From: Oligoflexus sp.
GTDB lineage: Bacteria; Bdellovibrionota_B; Oligoflexia; Oligoflexales; Oligoflexaceae
DNA length: 64,000 bases
NCBI RefSeq assembly: GCF_035712445.1
Contig: NZ_DASTAT010000056.1
Span: 1 to 64,000, forward strand
Direction: 5' to 3'
Shown: positions 45,849 through 53,971 of the stretch, in pieces
Layout of the letters: each line of letters starts with the position of its first letter
How positions within the stretch are numbered: position 1 is the first letter of the stretch
Notes under the pieces: generated by a model
What the model was told of the DNA's origin: nothing
What the model saw: only the letters and a program-made list of their open reading frames with translations
Database searches by the model: none
Translations under genes and position numbers: made by a program

Positions 45849-46202
45849 TTAAAAATTCCACTGCAAAAGGTTGCCAGTGACCACACCCAAAACGTTGGCC
45901 AGGACATCCTGCTCATCGAATTTGCCGCCGCGCCGCTGATCTGAGGCTTCTTTGAGCAGCCCTGCTGCGAGGACGATGCCCGATGACCAAAGTCGGCACG
46001 CGGGCGTGAGGTCCACGCTTTTTTCGAGCGCCTGGCAGCTTTTCATGGTCGCTTCTACAGCTACTGAGGATAAACCAAAATGGGCGGCTTTGTCTGTGGG
46101 CAAACGGGCGGGAGCTGCGAACGAATTGCTGGAAGCCAGGAGTAGAGCCGCATGGATCAGGCCCCTGTTTCGAAATTCATACAGGCGATTTTTGGATGGC
46201 AC
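45849..46202 (-). CDS. YfiM/DUF2279-like periplasmic protein
   Basis: 117 residues, GTG start with GAGG six bases upstream. A signal peptide (AALLLASSNSFAAPA) is followed by DKAAHFGLSS, AAGLLKEASDQRRGGKFDEQDVLANVLGVVTG. This His/Glu/Asp pattern is typical of the small YfiM/DUF2279 family of predicted periplasmic or lipo-proteins. Its function is not known. It lies directly upstream of the ethylene-receptor-like kinase on the same strand, so the two may be co-transcribed. Confidence 0.65.
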   Translation of the reverse strand: MPSKNRLYEFRNRGLIHAALLLASSNSFAAPARLPTDKAAHFGLSSVAVEATMKSCQALEKSVDLTPACRLWSSGIVLAAGLLKEASDQRRGGKFDEQDVLANVLGVVTGNLLQWNF

Positions 46203-46340
46203 GACTGTCCTCCCCTTCTTCAGCTTTTGTGGATTGTCATCTTTGAATTGTCACAGAAGACTTGTTTTGTCCACGAAGGAATCCCAAGATAGAATGGAAG
46301 CTATCCGTCTCTTTTCGTTGTCAGAACAAGGTGAATGACC

Positions 46341-46787
46341 ATGGCAAGCTCCACGAATGCTTTGACCGTCAAGTATACGATCCATGCGCCGCTCCAGGAG
46401 GTCTACAAAGCCTGGGTTACGCCGCAGCTGGTGCAGCGCTGGGGGCCGGAACGGGCGACTGTGGATGCGAGGGTCGGCGGTCACTTCCGTTTTGAAAGCC
46501 GTTCGGAAGATAATCCCAAGGACCTGCATCTGGTCACAGGCGAATATAAAGAGCTGGTCCCGGCACAAAGGATGGTCATGACCTGGGTTTATCAGGGGCC
46601 GATGGCGCCGGGGAAAAAGATCGAAACCCTCGTCTCGGTGAACTTCACAGAACTGGCGCCTCGCGTTGTCGAACTGGATTTGACGGAAGAAGGTCCGTCA
46701 TTGGCAGATGAAGAGGCTCGCGAGGCCGGTCAGCAGGCATGGATGGAAGCTTTGAAAATGCTGGAGATCCTCTGCTCAGCCAAATGA
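46341..46787 (+). CDS. SRPBCC/AHSA1-family protein
   Basis: About 148 residues forming a START-like fold: VKYTIHAPLQEVYKAWVTPQ, then RWGPERATVDARVGGHF, and a long C-terminal helix (EAGQQAWMEALKMLEILC). Such proteins bind hydrophobic ligands or act as co-chaperones. The ATG at 46341 has AAGG nine bases upstream; an ATG two codons earlier is too close. The 3' end overlaps the convergent flavoprotein gene by 12 bases. Substrate unknown. Confidence 0.82.
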   Translation: MASSTNALTVKYTIHAPLQEVYKAWVTPQLVQRWGPERATVDARVGGHFRFESRSEDNPKDLHLVTGEYKELVPAQRMVMTWVYQGPMAPGKKIETLVSVNFTELAPRVVELDLTEEGPSLADEEAREAGQQAWMEALKMLEILCSAK

Positions 46788-47951
46788 TAGATGCTGACTG
46801 ATCCAGTGGCCTTGGGAAATACAGGCCTGGATCAGAAAGCCGCCGGTGGGCGCATCCCAGTCCAGCATTTCCCCAGCGCAGTAAACCCGAGGGCAGGCCG
46901 TCAGCATCAGATTCGCGTCGAGATTCTCCCAGCGAAGCCCGCCCGAGGATGAGATGGATTCCAGCAGAGGCCGCGGCTGTTCGAGCTGCAGCGGAAAGTG
47001 TTTGATGAGCCGGGCCAGTGTCGCAAGATCACGCGCTGCCTCGGGTTCGGTCATATGAAAGAGCAGGGCCTTGCTGCCAGGACTCAGCTGCAGAAATTTC
47101 TGAGCCCGCCGCATCGGGGAAAGATTCTCCCGCGTTTTCTGCAGCCGCTCCAGGACCTGCTCGGCTGTCAGATCCGGTTTCAGATCCAGATGCACGACCC
47201 CGCTAACGCCTGCAAAATAAATGGGCGTTCCTTCCAGGCCATACTCTGTGATCACAAGGTCGCCTTTGCGTTCGCCACGCGGGGATTGCAGAAGGATGTT
47301 TTTGATCGGCTGACCTTCCGCTTCCTTCAAAAAAGCCTCCGGCCACTTCACTTCAAAGCCAGTGTTTGATGGGGCGAAAGGCGTGAAGCTCATGCCCTTG
47401 GCAGCGAACATCAGCGGCCACGCAGGCGCATCTTTTTCATAGCTGCCGCCGCCCAGTGCAAAGATCACAGCATCGAAGGTCCCGAGTTTTTCACTCGTGC
47501 CGATCAGATCCCAGCCGCCCTGATCGGCGGCCTGAAAGTCTTTGATTTCCGTATTCAAACGAATGCTGACGCCCAAATCTTCGAGCCGCTTTTTCCAGTT
47601 TCTTACGAGCAAAGCCGCGTGCATCGTTTCCACGAAATAGCGCTGGCTCGTGCCGAGGAAGGTGCCGATGCCGAGTTTCTCTTCGATGAAGGCGATCCAA
47701 TCTTTCGGACCAAACTCCGCAAGGCAGGCCCGCCAATGATCGTCCGGGCCCGTGTAATGACGCGCGAACGCATCGAGCGGCAGACTGTTGCTGATATTCA
47801 GTCCCGATCCACCGGCGATATAGAGTTTCCAGGAAAGCCCCTTGCGTTTCTCAAAAAGAGTCACCGCATGACCAGCCACAGCCAGCCCATCCGCGGCCAT
47901 AAGCCCGGCGGGTCCACTGCCGATGACTGCGATGCGACGCGGAGACTTCAC
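46776..47951 (-). CDS. HI0933/BaiN-like NAD(P)/FAD-dependent flavoprotein
   Basis: 391 residues. An N-terminal Rossmann motif IGSGPAGLMAADGLA binds FAD; GGSGLNISN is typical of the HI0933/YhiN family. The C-terminal part (LRWENLDANLMLT, CAGEMLDWDAPTGGFLIQACISQG) fits the subgroup of shorter 'PP4765-type' flavoproteins. Members are oxidoreductases of mostly unknown substrate. The start overlaps the stop of the KamA gene by four bases, so they are coupled. Confidence 0.88.
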   Translation of the reverse strand: MKSPRRIAVIGSGPAGLMAADGLAVAGHAVTLFEKRKGLSWKLYIAGGSGLNISNSLPLDAFARHYTGPDDHWRACLAEFGPKDWIAFIEEKLGIGTFLGTSQRYFVETMHAALLVRNWKKRLEDLGVSIRLNTEIKDFQAADQGGWDLIGTSEKLGTFDAVIFALGGGSYEKDAPAWPLMFAAKGMSFTPFAPSNTGFEVKWPEAFLKEAEGQPIKNILLQSPRGERKGDLVITEYGLEGTPIYFAGVSGVVHLDLKPDLTAEQVLERLQKTRENLSPMRRAQKFLQLSPGSKALLFHMTEPEAARDLATLARLIKHFPLQLEQPRPLLESISSSGGLRWENLDANLMLTACPRVYCAGEMLDWDAPTGGFLIQACISQGHWISQHLSFG

Positions 47952-49132
47952 TGAAAGACACCCACTTCACGCCAGATTTCGCCGCGGATCGTTTCCAGAA
48001 TCAGGTCCTCTCCGTCATGGCCCAGCACATAGTTGTGATTGATGGGCACCTTGCCCGACGGAGTATCCAGGGCATAGGTGGGAATCCCGAGACCGGTGAT
48101 ATTCCCGCGGAGGGATTTCATCACTTCGATGCCGCGACGCACCGAGACGCGCAGATGCTCGGTGCCTTCGACCGCATGCGGATGAAACACATAGTAAGGT
48201 CGCGCGCGGATTCGGAGCAGTCCACGGCAGAGCGCCATCATGCGTTCGGGACTATCATTCACGCCCCGCAGCAAAACCGCCTGATTGCCGACGGGAATGC
48301 CGGCATTCACGAGGTTCGCCACCGCCTGCTGGGCTTCCGGCGTAATTTCTTCGGCGCAGTTGAAGTGAGTATTCACATAAATGGGATGATACTGGGCCAG
48401 CATGCGAGCCAGTTTTTCGGTCACGCGATAAGGCAGCGTCACTGGAGTCCGGGTTCCAAAGCGTATGATTTCCACATGCGGAATCGCCCGGATTCTTTGC
48501 ACCAGCTGCTCCAGGGCCTGATCGGAAGCCATGAAGGCATCACCGCCCGTGATCAGGACATCACGGATCGCAGGATTGCTGGCAATATAGTTGATACCGT
48601 TGTCGATGATGGTGCGGTTGAAGTGGAGGCCGACTTCATCATCGCGTCTTTTGCGAAAGCAATAGCGGCAGTAAACGGGGCAGAGCTGCGCCACACAGAA
48701 GGCCACGCGGTCGGGATACACATGCACGACTTCGCGAACCGGCGAATGCGGAACTTCCGACAGCGGATCGGCGACGCCGAGCGAATCCTTCAGCTCCTCG
48801 ACCCGCGGCAGAGCCTGCAGGCGAATCGGACAATCGGCTTCACCCGCATCTATCTTAGGCAGCATAAGCCCCATGTAATAGGGCGTGATGCCGGCGTTGA
48901 AAAGTTTTTGCAGTTCGGAGAACCCGCGCTCTTCCGTATCCTTGAGCTGCAGAACGGCTGCGGCCTGGGCGGCATCCATCACCTGATGCTTCATCTGCCA
49001 GCGCCAGTTGATGAAGCTGTGCGGGCTCACACCGAAGCGTGCCGCGGTCCTGGACGTCAAGGAAGCAGGATCGTTCGCCAGAGCTAAAAATTCTTCTGGG
49101 ATCAATTGAGATGCGGTATCCTTGGTATCCAT
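47948..49132 (-). CDS. KamA-family radical SAM aminomutase (lysine 2,3-aminomutase-like)
   Basis: 394 residues. The radical SAM cluster motif is C151-x3-C155-x2-C158 (CPVYCRYCFRKRR). The PLP-lysine region is TPSGKVPINHNYV near the C-terminus, and VLITGGDAF is the family glycine loop. Homologues interconvert alpha- and beta-lysine, or act as EpmB on elongation factor P; no efp or epmA lies nearby, so the role is open. An N-terminal segment (RFGVSPHSFINWRWQMKHQV) matches the KamA helical entry. It is coupled to the flavoprotein gene downstream. Confidence 0.9.
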   Translation of the reverse strand: MDTKDTASQLIPEEFLALANDPASLTSRTAARFGVSPHSFINWRWQMKHQVMDAAQAAAVLQLKDTEERGFSELQKLFNAGITPYYMGLMLPKIDAGEADCPIRLQALPRVEELKDSLGVADPLSEVPHSPVREVVHVYPDRVAFCVAQLCPVYCRYCFRKRRDDEVGLHFNRTIIDNGINYIASNPAIRDVLITGGDAFMASDQALEQLVQRIRAIPHVEIIRFGTRTPVTLPYRVTEKLARMLAQYHPIYVNTHFNCAEEITPEAQQAVANLVNAGIPVGNQAVLLRGVNDSPERMMALCRGLLRIRARPYYVFHPHAVEGTEHLRVSVRRGIEVMKSLRGNITGLGIPTYALDTPSGKVPINHNYVLGHDGEDLILETIRGEIWREVGVFQ

Positions 49133-49192
49133 TATCCGTCCTTCTATGTCGTAGTGGCGTTTCCGCGTCGCCGCATTGTATAGGAGCCAGCG

Positions 49193-49834
49193 TTGAAGAT
49201 CAATCGTCTCGTCTTAGCCTCGACCTCACGTTTTCGGCGGGTTTTACTGGAACAATCGGGGATCCAGGTATTCGGAATCGCGCCGCAGTGTGATGAGGAA
49301 GCCATCGTGGGCAAGAGTCCCTTGGAGACCGCGCGCTTGCGGGCCGATGCCAAGGCTCTGAGCGTGGGCATCGTTCATGAAAACTCCATAGTCATTGCCG
49401 CGGATCAGGTCCTGGAATTCCAGGGACGCGCTTATGGCAAGGCTCTGGACGAGGACGAAGCCCGTCAGCGTCTGCGCGAATTCTCGGGGCAGGTGCATCG
49501 CCTGCACAGTGCCTTCAGCCTTGCTTTTTACGAAGCCGATCGACCCACGCCGCGCCTCGTCTCATCCCAGGTGACAACAGCCACTTTAGGCATGCGATCT
49601 TTGGACCCGGATGAACTGGATGCTTATGTAAAGACGCGGGAGTGGGAAGGTTGCGCGGGCTGTTATCAGTATGAAAACCGCGGCGCGCAACTTTTCGATT
49701 GGGTGGATGGCGATCATACCACCATCATCGGCCTGCCGGTTCTGTCGCTGCTCAAAGAGCTGCGGAAGCTCGGCATCAATACCCTGACGCAGCCCATGGG
49801 GCCCTGGGATTTGCTGCCTCCGGTCAGGCCTTGA
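49193..49834 (+). CDS. Maf-family nucleoside-triphosphate pyrophosphatase
   Basis: 213 residues, TTG start with AGGAG six bases upstream. The Maf signature LASTSRFRRVLLEQSG opens the protein, with E35/E36 in CDEEAI and the catalytic aspartate in AADQVLEF. Maf enzymes hydrolyse non-canonical nucleotides and affect septation. The usual YAGKAGAYAIQ-type block is altered (CAGCYQYENRGAQLF), so substrate preference may differ. Its end overlaps nth by 11 bases on the other strand. Confidence 0.88.
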   Translation: MKINRLVLASTSRFRRVLLEQSGIQVFGIAPQCDEEAIVGKSPLETARLRADAKALSVGIVHENSIVIAADQVLEFQGRAYGKALDEDEARQRLREFSGQVHRLHSAFSLAFYEADRPTPRLVSSQVTTATLGMRSLDPDELDAYVKTREWEGCAGCYQYENRGAQLFDWVDGDHTTIIGLPVLSLLKELRKLGINTLTQPMGPWDLLPPVRP

Positions 49835-50480
49835 CGCTGGAGCTCGGGCAGATCCGATTCAGAACGCAGCGCTCGCATTCCGGAATGCGGGCCTTGCACA
49901 CGTAACGGCCGAGCAGGATAAACCAGTGATGCGCGTCCGGAAGATAGGACGGGGGAACAAGATCGAGCAGAACCAGCTCGGCTTTTTCCGCCGCTTTTTC
50001 ATTATGCAATCCCAGCCTCTGCGTGACGCGAAAGACATGCGTGTCGACGGCCAGCGTGGGATGTCGATGCAATTCCCCTAAAATCACATTCGCCGTTTTC
50101 CGTCCAACGCCGGGCAGAGCTTCCAACTCTTCGCGCGTTTCCGGGACCCGGCCCTGATATTTTTCCAAAAGGATGCTCGTCAGCTTTGCAACATTTTTGG
50201 CCTTGGTCGGGGCCAGTCCGATGGATCTGATCTTCTGTAGAAAACCCTCTTCGCCCCAGCCGCGCATGATCTCGGGAGTGAAACCCTGCGCATAGATCGG
50301 CTCCATGACCTTATTCACCTGTTTATCCGTGGCCTGGGCGGAGAGCACCACGGACACGAGCAGCTGATAGTCGGTGAAATAGATCAATTCGCAGCGCGGA
50401 TCAGGATTTTGCTCGCGCAGTTTTTCCAGAATTTGGATGACGGCTTCGCGACGGCGAGCGAGGGAGGCAAGGCGTGGCAC
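49824..50480 (-). CDS. nth: endonuclease III
   Basis: 218 residues. The helix-hairpin-helix LPGVGRKTANVIL carries the catalytic lysine, and AVDTHVFRV carries the catalytic aspartate. The 4Fe-4S cluster is bound by C-x6-C-x2-C-x5-C near the C-terminus (CKARIPECERCVLNRIC). The enzyme removes oxidised pyrimidines and nicks abasic sites in base-excision repair. The GTG start at 50480 has GGAGG six bases upstream. It lies 26 bases downstream of a ferredoxin gene on the same strand. Confidence 0.95.
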   Translation of the reverse strand: MPRLASLARRREAVIQILEKLREQNPDPRCELIYFTDYQLLVSVVLSAQATDKQVNKVMEPIYAQGFTPEIMRGWGEEGFLQKIRSIGLAPTKAKNVAKLTSILLEKYQGRVPETREELEALPGVGRKTANVILGELHRHPTLAVDTHVFRVTQRLGLHNEKAAEKAELVLLDLVPPSYLPDAHHWFILLGRYVCKARIPECERCVLNRICPSSSVKA

Positions 50481-50506
50481 AAGTATCCTCCCTGGACGAA
50501 CTTCTT

Positions 50507-50788
50507 TTACTCAGAAACTTCCAAAGTCACGTCACCGTAAACTTTACACTGGCAGGCGAGGCGTTCGTTGGGTTCAGCCGCCATGGTTTCCAGGAAATCC
50601 TTTTCGTCATCCTGGATCGGGCTGATGTTTTCCGCGCCCTTGACGATCTTGACCATACAGGCACCGCAGGCGCCGTCACGGCAGCCGAAGAGTATCGAGG
50701 TATCATGCTCTTCGCACATGTCGATCAAAGCATAGCCATCTTTGACGTCGAGTGTAAGATTGTCGGTCGTTATGTGTACTTTTGGCAT
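50507..50788 (-). CDS. 2Fe-2S ferredoxin
   Basis: 93 residues with the plant/adrenodoxin-type cluster pattern C36-x4-C41-x2-C44 (CRDGACGAC) and a fourth cysteine in RLACQCKV (C79). It carries single electrons in the cytoplasm. The ATG at 50788 follows CAGGAG with five-base spacing; the frame is open 28 codons further without a ribosome site. A partner is not obvious; nth, whose product holds a 4Fe-4S cluster, is the downstream gene. Confidence 0.92.
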   Translation of the reverse strand: MPKVHITTDNLTLDVKDGYALIDMCEEHDTSILFGCRDGACGACMVKIVKGAENISPIQDDEKDFLETMAAEPNERLACQCKVYGDVTLEVSE

Positions 50789-51093
50789 ATAATCTCCTGT
50801 ATGCGAGCCGCCACTCTTTGTTTCCGCTGTTGGGAACCTCAATATAAGAGCGTGGCCAAAAATGTCTATCATTAATCCGAGGAATTTTCAGGAAAAATCC
50901 TGATTGTTTCCATATCAAAAATAGTCTATTTATATCATGGGGTTAAGTTTATCGATCAGCACCAAAATGAATGCTATGCCGGGGTTCATGTTCAATCATG
51001 ACGGGCATGTGAAGAGAGTTACCAAGCTGCCCATGAACTGCTAAATTAGGTGACTTTCATTCTATAGTTTGGTGAGTCAGGAGCAAATACTAA
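50789..51093 (+). other. 305-bp divergent intergenic region
   Basis: AT-rich region between the ferredoxin and the second M17 gene. It holds a CAGGA-AAAA-TCCTG hairpin near 50889-50902 and TATAGT at 51063-51068 as a possible -10 for the peptidase, with no clear -35. No gene seen. Confidence 0.5.
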
Positions 51094-52611
51094 ATGAATC
51101 AAAACAAGAGCGGTCCAGGGACTAGTCTCGTGGGATGGAATATCAAGAGCTGGCTGTCCGCGTCGGTCAACACCCTCGACGATGCCGACCTGGAGTTGGT
51201 CTACTGCGGCAGCGATGTTCCCTCCAGCCAATGCCTCAGTCTCGTGAAAGAATCCATTCCCGCCTGGCAGAGCCGCGCGGTGAATTTCGATGAGGGCGAC
51301 TTCTTTGTTTTGAGTGGCCAGCAAAAACCGGTCGTCATCATGCGGGCGAAAAGTCCGACCGAGGCTCAGAAACGTGATGCTGGTCTTTTGGCTCCCAGCG
51401 CGTATGGCCAGGCCCGCGATCTGGTCGGCCGTGCCGTTTCGGAAGTTCGCAAATTCAAGTCTCAGAAAGTCAACCTGCGTTTTGAATCCTGCCAGGATCG
51501 CGAAATTCTCGGCGCCCTTGTGGGACTTGAACTCGCAGCCTATTCCTATAAGCAATCAGTCGCGGCGCAGCCGGCTCCTTTTCCTGCACTTGGATTGTCG
51601 GTGAAAGCGGAGCTGAAGGACGAAGCACAGGCGATTGCGATGGGGACCAATATCGCGCGTCACCTCGTGAACTCGCCCCCGAATCTTTTGTATCCGCAAA
51701 GCTTTGCCAATGCCGTCGTCGAACTTTTTGCCAACGTTCCAGGGTTGAGCATCGATGTCTGGGATGAGGCGCGTCTGCAAAAAGAAAACATGGGCTTGAT
51801 TTTGGGTGTCGGCGGCGGCTCGGAAAATCGTCCCTGCATGGTGCACCTCCGCTACCGTCCCGAAGGGAAAAGCGAAGCGCCGCTTGCTCTGGTCGGCAAA
51901 GGCATTACCTTTGACTGCGGAGGCCTGGACATCAAAGACCCGGCCGGCATGCGCCTCATGAAAAAGGACATGGGCGGGGCCGCCGCAGCCGTGGGCACCC
52001 TGTACTGGATGACCCAGAGTCAGTTTGCGCGTCCGCTTGATGTTTATATCCCACTGGCGGAAAATGCAATTTCAGGGAAGTCCTATCGGCCCGGTGACAT
52101 CCTGCGGGCAAAGAATGGGATGACGGTCGAGATTCACAATACTGATGCTGAAGGTCGTCTGGTTCTGGCCGACGCCATGGCTGTGGCCGGAAGTCAGAGC
52201 GGCTCGGATAAACCTGCAGCCATCATGGTGGTGGCGACCCTGACCGGCGCCATCAAAATTGGTCTGGGCTCTGATGTTGCGGGTTTCTTCAGCACGGACG
52301 AGGCGCTGGGGCAGGTCATCAGTAAACGCTCCCAGGAATGGGGCGACCTGATGTGGCGCATGCCACTGTTTGATGGATATCGGTCACGCCTTGATACGAA
52401 CGTGGCGGATATCAATCACTGTGCGACGGGATCCTATGGTGGGGCGATCACTGCCGCGCTTTTCCTGACGGAATTCGCCAAGGGCTATCCGTTTTCCCAC
52501 ATGGATATCTATGCGTGGACGGATGGTGAACGCGGCGCTCTGCGCGAGGCTGGTGGAAGTGGGCAGGCCGTGCAATGTTTGGCGGGTGTTTTGCAGAGTT
52601 TTGGTTTGTAA
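51094..52611 (+). CDS. M17 leucyl aminopeptidase
   Basis: 505 residues. The C-terminal catalytic domain has all M17 residues: GKGITFDCGG with K269 and D274, KKDMGG with D292, and the unaltered NTDAEGR (349-355). The middle helix NIARHLVNSPPNLLYP is typical of PepA. It releases N-terminal residues from peptides in the cytoplasm using two metal ions. AGGAG lies ten bases before the ATG. This copy is closer to canonical PepA than the one at 5218-6735, so it is probably the housekeeping enzyme. Confidence 0.92.
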   Translation: MNQNKSGPGTSLVGWNIKSWLSASVNTLDDADLELVYCGSDVPSSQCLSLVKESIPAWQSRAVNFDEGDFFVLSGQQKPVVIMRAKSPTEAQKRDAGLLAPSAYGQARDLVGRAVSEVRKFKSQKVNLRFESCQDREILGALVGLELAAYSYKQSVAAQPAPFPALGLSVKAELKDEAQAIAMGTNIARHLVNSPPNLLYPQSFANAVVELFANVPGLSIDVWDEARLQKENMGLILGVGGGSENRPCMVHLRYRPEGKSEAPLALVGKGITFDCGGLDIKDPAGMRLMKKDMGGAAAAVGTLYWMTQSQFARPLDVYIPLAENAISGKSYRPGDILRAKNGMTVEIHNTDAEGRLVLADAMAVAGSQSGSDKPAAIMVVATLTGAIKIGLGSDVAGFFSTDEALGQVISKRSQEWGDLMWRMPLFDGYRSRLDTNVADINHCATGSYGGAITAALFLTEFAKGYPFSHMDIYAWTDGERGALREAGGSGQAVQCLAGVLQSFGL

Positions 52612-52631
52612 CGCCGAAGAGGAGATAGATT

Positions 52632-53969
52632 TTGGATTCCATCGTGTTCGAAGTTCTGGTCATCTTTGCTCTCATTATGCTCAACGCATTTCTTGCAATG
52701 TCTGAGATGGCGATAGTCTCCTCGAACAAGGTGCGACTCCAAACTCTGGCCAATCAAGGCAAGGTGGGTGCTCGGGTGGCCCTGGCGCTCATTGAGGCGC
52801 CCTCGGACCTGCTCGCTTCGGTGCAGGTCGGCATCACCATGGTCGGTGTTCTGGTTGGTGCCTTCGGGGGATCGACCATCTCCGCAAAGCTGTCCTTCTG
52901 GATCGAAAGCTCCATCCCGCTGCTCGCACCGTGGGCTGATGGGATCGGTCTTGGCATCGTCGTCGTCATCTCGTCTTATTTTTCCCTGATCCTCGGTGAG
53001 CTTGTACCCAAGCGGGTGGCTTTGACCAACCCCGAGCAGACGGCGGCTTCCGTGGCCCGTTCGATCCGACTTCTGTCGGCTGCGTCCAAACCCGCTGTCC
53101 GTTTTCTCTCCTTCTCCACCGAATGGGTTTTGCGCATCCTCGGTTTGGATCGCGTGAAAGAACCCCAGGTGACAGAAGAGGAGGTGAAACTCCTCGTCGA
53201 GCAGGGGACAGAGGCCGGGATTTTCGAGCAGGGTGAAGAAACCATTATCAAGCGCACGCTGCGCCTGGGTAGTCTTTCCGCCGGTGATATCATGACCCCG
53301 CGGACCAAGATAGAAAGCTTTGATATCAGCGACAGTTTCGAACAGGTGCTGGAACGCGTGATGGAAACGCGTCACACCTATTTTCCCGTGTATGACGGCC
53401 AGGTCGATAACCTTGTCGGACTTCTGTCGGCGAAGCGCATGCTTTACGCCATTGCGAAAAATCCCAAGAACTGGGACATCCGCCAGGCCATGATGGAACC
53501 GATGATGGTGCCGGAGTCCGTGTCGGTTTTGGATGTACTCGAAAGCTTCAAGGAGAAGGGTGCCCACGTCGCGATCGTGATCGACGAATACGGTGGCATG
53601 GCCGGCATGCTGACCATGATCGACATGATGGAAGCCCTGGTGGGGGCCTTGCCGCATGGTCCTTTGGCTCATGATTCGAAGCTGACCCGGCGTGAGGATG
53701 GCTCCATTCTTTTGGATGGCATGACGTCCGTTCATGAGTTCGAGGAAATCTTTGAAGTCGACTTCTCGCACTTCACCGAAGGCGAAGATATCCAGACCAT
53801 CGCGGGTCTGATCATGAAGCAGATGGGCCGTATTCCGAAGGAAGCCGATGTGATTCTGCTCGATCACCTTCGCATTGAAGTCGTGGATATGGACGGCCGG
53901 CGCGTGGATAAAATCCTGGTGCATCAGCCGCATCCGGACGCCCGCGTGATGGATGCCGACGGCGGTTGA
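52632..53969 (+). CDS. CNNM/CorC-HlyC family membrane protein with CBS pair
   Basis: 445 residues. An N-terminal CNNM (DUF21) domain with about four helices (VFEVLVIFALIMLNAFLAMSEMAIV, SVQVGITMVGVLVGAFGG) is followed by two CBS domains (DIMTPRTKIESFDIS, TYFPVYDG, VAIVIDEYGGMAGMLT) and a C-terminal CorC/HlyC domain. The family exports magnesium or cobalt or supports membrane integrity; 'hemolysin' is a historical label. The TTG start has GAGGAGATAG just upstream. It lies 20 bases after the M17 gene. Confidence 0.92.
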   Translation: MDSIVFEVLVIFALIMLNAFLAMSEMAIVSSNKVRLQTLANQGKVGARVALALIEAPSDLLASVQVGITMVGVLVGAFGGSTISAKLSFWIESSIPLLAPWADGIGLGIVVVISSYFSLILGELVPKRVALTNPEQTAASVARSIRLLSAASKPAVRFLSFSTEWVLRILGLDRVKEPQVTEEEVKLLVEQGTEAGIFEQGEETIIKRTLRLGSLSAGDIMTPRTKIESFDISDSFEQVLERVMETRHTYFPVYDGQVDNLVGLLSAKRMLYAIAKNPKNWDIRQAMMEPMMVPESVSVLDVLESFKEKGAHVAIVIDEYGGMAGMLTMIDMMEALVGALPHGPLAHDSKLTRREDGSILLDGMTSVHEFEEIFEVDFSHFTEGEDIQTIAGLIMKQMGRIPKEADVILLDHLRIEVVDMDGRRVDKILVHQPHPDARVMDADGG

Positions 53970-53971
53970 TT

